Origin: CAVYHX01 sp963768415
GTDB taxonomy: Bacteria > Pseudomonadota > Gammaproteobacteria > UBA9214
DNA length: 5,982 bases
Reading direction: 5' to 3'
Assembly (NCBI GenBank): GCA_963768415.1
Contig: CAVYHX010000028.1
Location: 1-5,982 of the forward strand
In this document: piece by piece, positions 5,411 through 5,982 of the stretch
How positions within the stretch are numbered: position 1 is the first letter of the stretch
Layout of the letters: the number at the start of each line of letters is the position of its first letter
The notes under the pieces: generated by a model
What the model saw: the letters and a program-made list of their open reading frames with translations, nothing else
Databases searched by the model: none
What the model was told of the DNA's origin: nothing
Made by a program: the position numbers and the translations under genes

Positions 5411-5982
5411 ATGAAAAAGAAACTAGAACGTCTTCTGGACAAGATTGACAGTGAGGTTCGCTATACGCGCAGCCTGACAGGCAGGAGTGAACTCGACCCC
5501 AGGGTTATGGACGCCATGGCCAGCGTGCCGCGTGAAAAGTTTGTGCCGGCTGATTTGCGGTTTATGGCTTTTGACAATGGCCCGTTGCCGATCGGTCACG
5601 GGCAAACCATTTCCCAGCCCTGTATAGTCGCCTTGATGACTGATCTGCTGCAGATCGAGCAGGACCATCGCGTGCTCGAGATCGGCACCGGCTCCGGTTA
5701 TCAAACGGCAATCCTTTCGCAACTGTGTAACAGGGTATACACGGTGGAAGTCATCCAGGAATTGAGCGAGGCGGCTGCGACACTGCTGCAAGAGCTCGGT
5801 TACAGCAACGTCGAGTGCCGCACGGCCAGCGGTTACTACGGCTGGCCCGAACATGCTCCATACGACGGGATTATCGTCACCGCTGCTGCCGCCAGTATTC
5901 CAGCTGCCTTCATCGAGCAACTCAAGCCGGGTGGGCGGCTGGTGATACCAGCAATACGTACTCGGTCCAGCAACAGCAAAAA
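5411..5982 (+). CDS. pcm: Protein-L-isoaspartate O-methyltransferase, N-terminal 190 residues
   Basis: The enzyme uses S-adenosylmethionine to methylate isoaspartyl residues in aged proteins, starting their conversion back to aspartate. The frame is open to the right edge, so the C-terminus is missing. Conserved segments: RVMDAMASVPREKFVP (residues 31-46), the family signature PLPIGHGQTISQP (58-70), the SAM-binding glycine loop VLEIGTGSGYQTA (88-100), the acidic strand end VYTVEV (109-114), and YDGIIVTAAA (151-160) followed by LKPGGRLVIP (171-180). The start at ATG 5411 is the first possible one after an in-frame TGA at 5351-5353, although no strong ribosome site precedes it. The N-terminus (LERLLDKIDSEVRYTRSLTG) is an extended helical form unlike E. 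coli Pcm. C71 replaces the more usual tyrosine after TISQP. The last ten visible residues do not resemble the family. The gene is divergent from the RNA-repair operon. Confidence 0.93.
   Translation, partial: MKKKLERLLDKIDSEVRYTRSLTGRSELDPRVMDAMASVPREKFVPADLRFMAFDNGPLPIGHGQTISQPCIVALMTDLLQIEQDHRVLEIGTGSGYQTAILSQLCNRVYTVEVIQELSEAAATLLQELGYSNVECRTASGYYGWPEHAPYDGIIVTAAAASIPAAFIEQLKPGGRLVIPAIRTRSSNSK

Noticed and set aside
5423..5920. 165-aa minus-strand open frame
   Set aside because: It is antisense to the clear pcm coding frame.

Overview
The window looks like chromosomal DNA of a moderately GC-rich proteobacterium, most likely gammaproteobacterial. The basis is the protein families present (a YcbZ/LonB-type Lon-like protease, PolX with a C-terminal PHP domain, a long-form RtcB, a Pcm-type methyltransferase) and a REP-like palindromic repeat between two convergent genes. 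Species cannot be told from the sequence alone. There is no rRNA, tRNA, transposase, phage gene or CRISPR array.

Layout. Positions 1-992 (+) hold the C-terminal part of an ATP-dependent Lon-like protease whose ATPase part lies off the left edge. Positions 993-1421 form a gene-free convergent intergenic region. It contains one interrupted palindrome (1034-1076) and then a tandem array of a 53-bp unit (1081-1406), each unit carrying an 18-bp palindrome. On the minus strand, read right to left, is a tightly packed probable operon: a broken phosphoribosyltransferase start (5231-5100), archease (5041-4616), RtcB RNA ligase (4588-3158) and PolX (3146-1422). A divergent intergenic stretch (5232-5410) separates this from a protein-L-isoaspartate O-methyltransferase gene on the plus strand, which starts at 5411 and runs off the right edge.

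How the genes fit together. Archease and RtcB are a known functional pair: archease speeds guanylylation and turnover of the RtcB ligase, which joins RNA 2',3'-cyclic phosphate or 3'-phosphate ends to 5'-OH ends. PolX is a gap-filling repair DNA polymerase with a PHP phosphoesterase/exonuclease domain. Pcm repairs isoaspartyl damage in proteins and the Lon-like enzyme degrades proteins. The neighbourhood therefore reads as a macromolecule maintenance cluster covering RNA, DNA and protein damage. That functional grouping is an inference from gene order.

The least ordinary features are the 53-bp repeat array with a compensatory base change in its palindrome, and the 43-codon phosphoribosyltransferase remnant that stops immediately after its first conserved motif. 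I do not see strong evidence for a wholly new biological system in this window.
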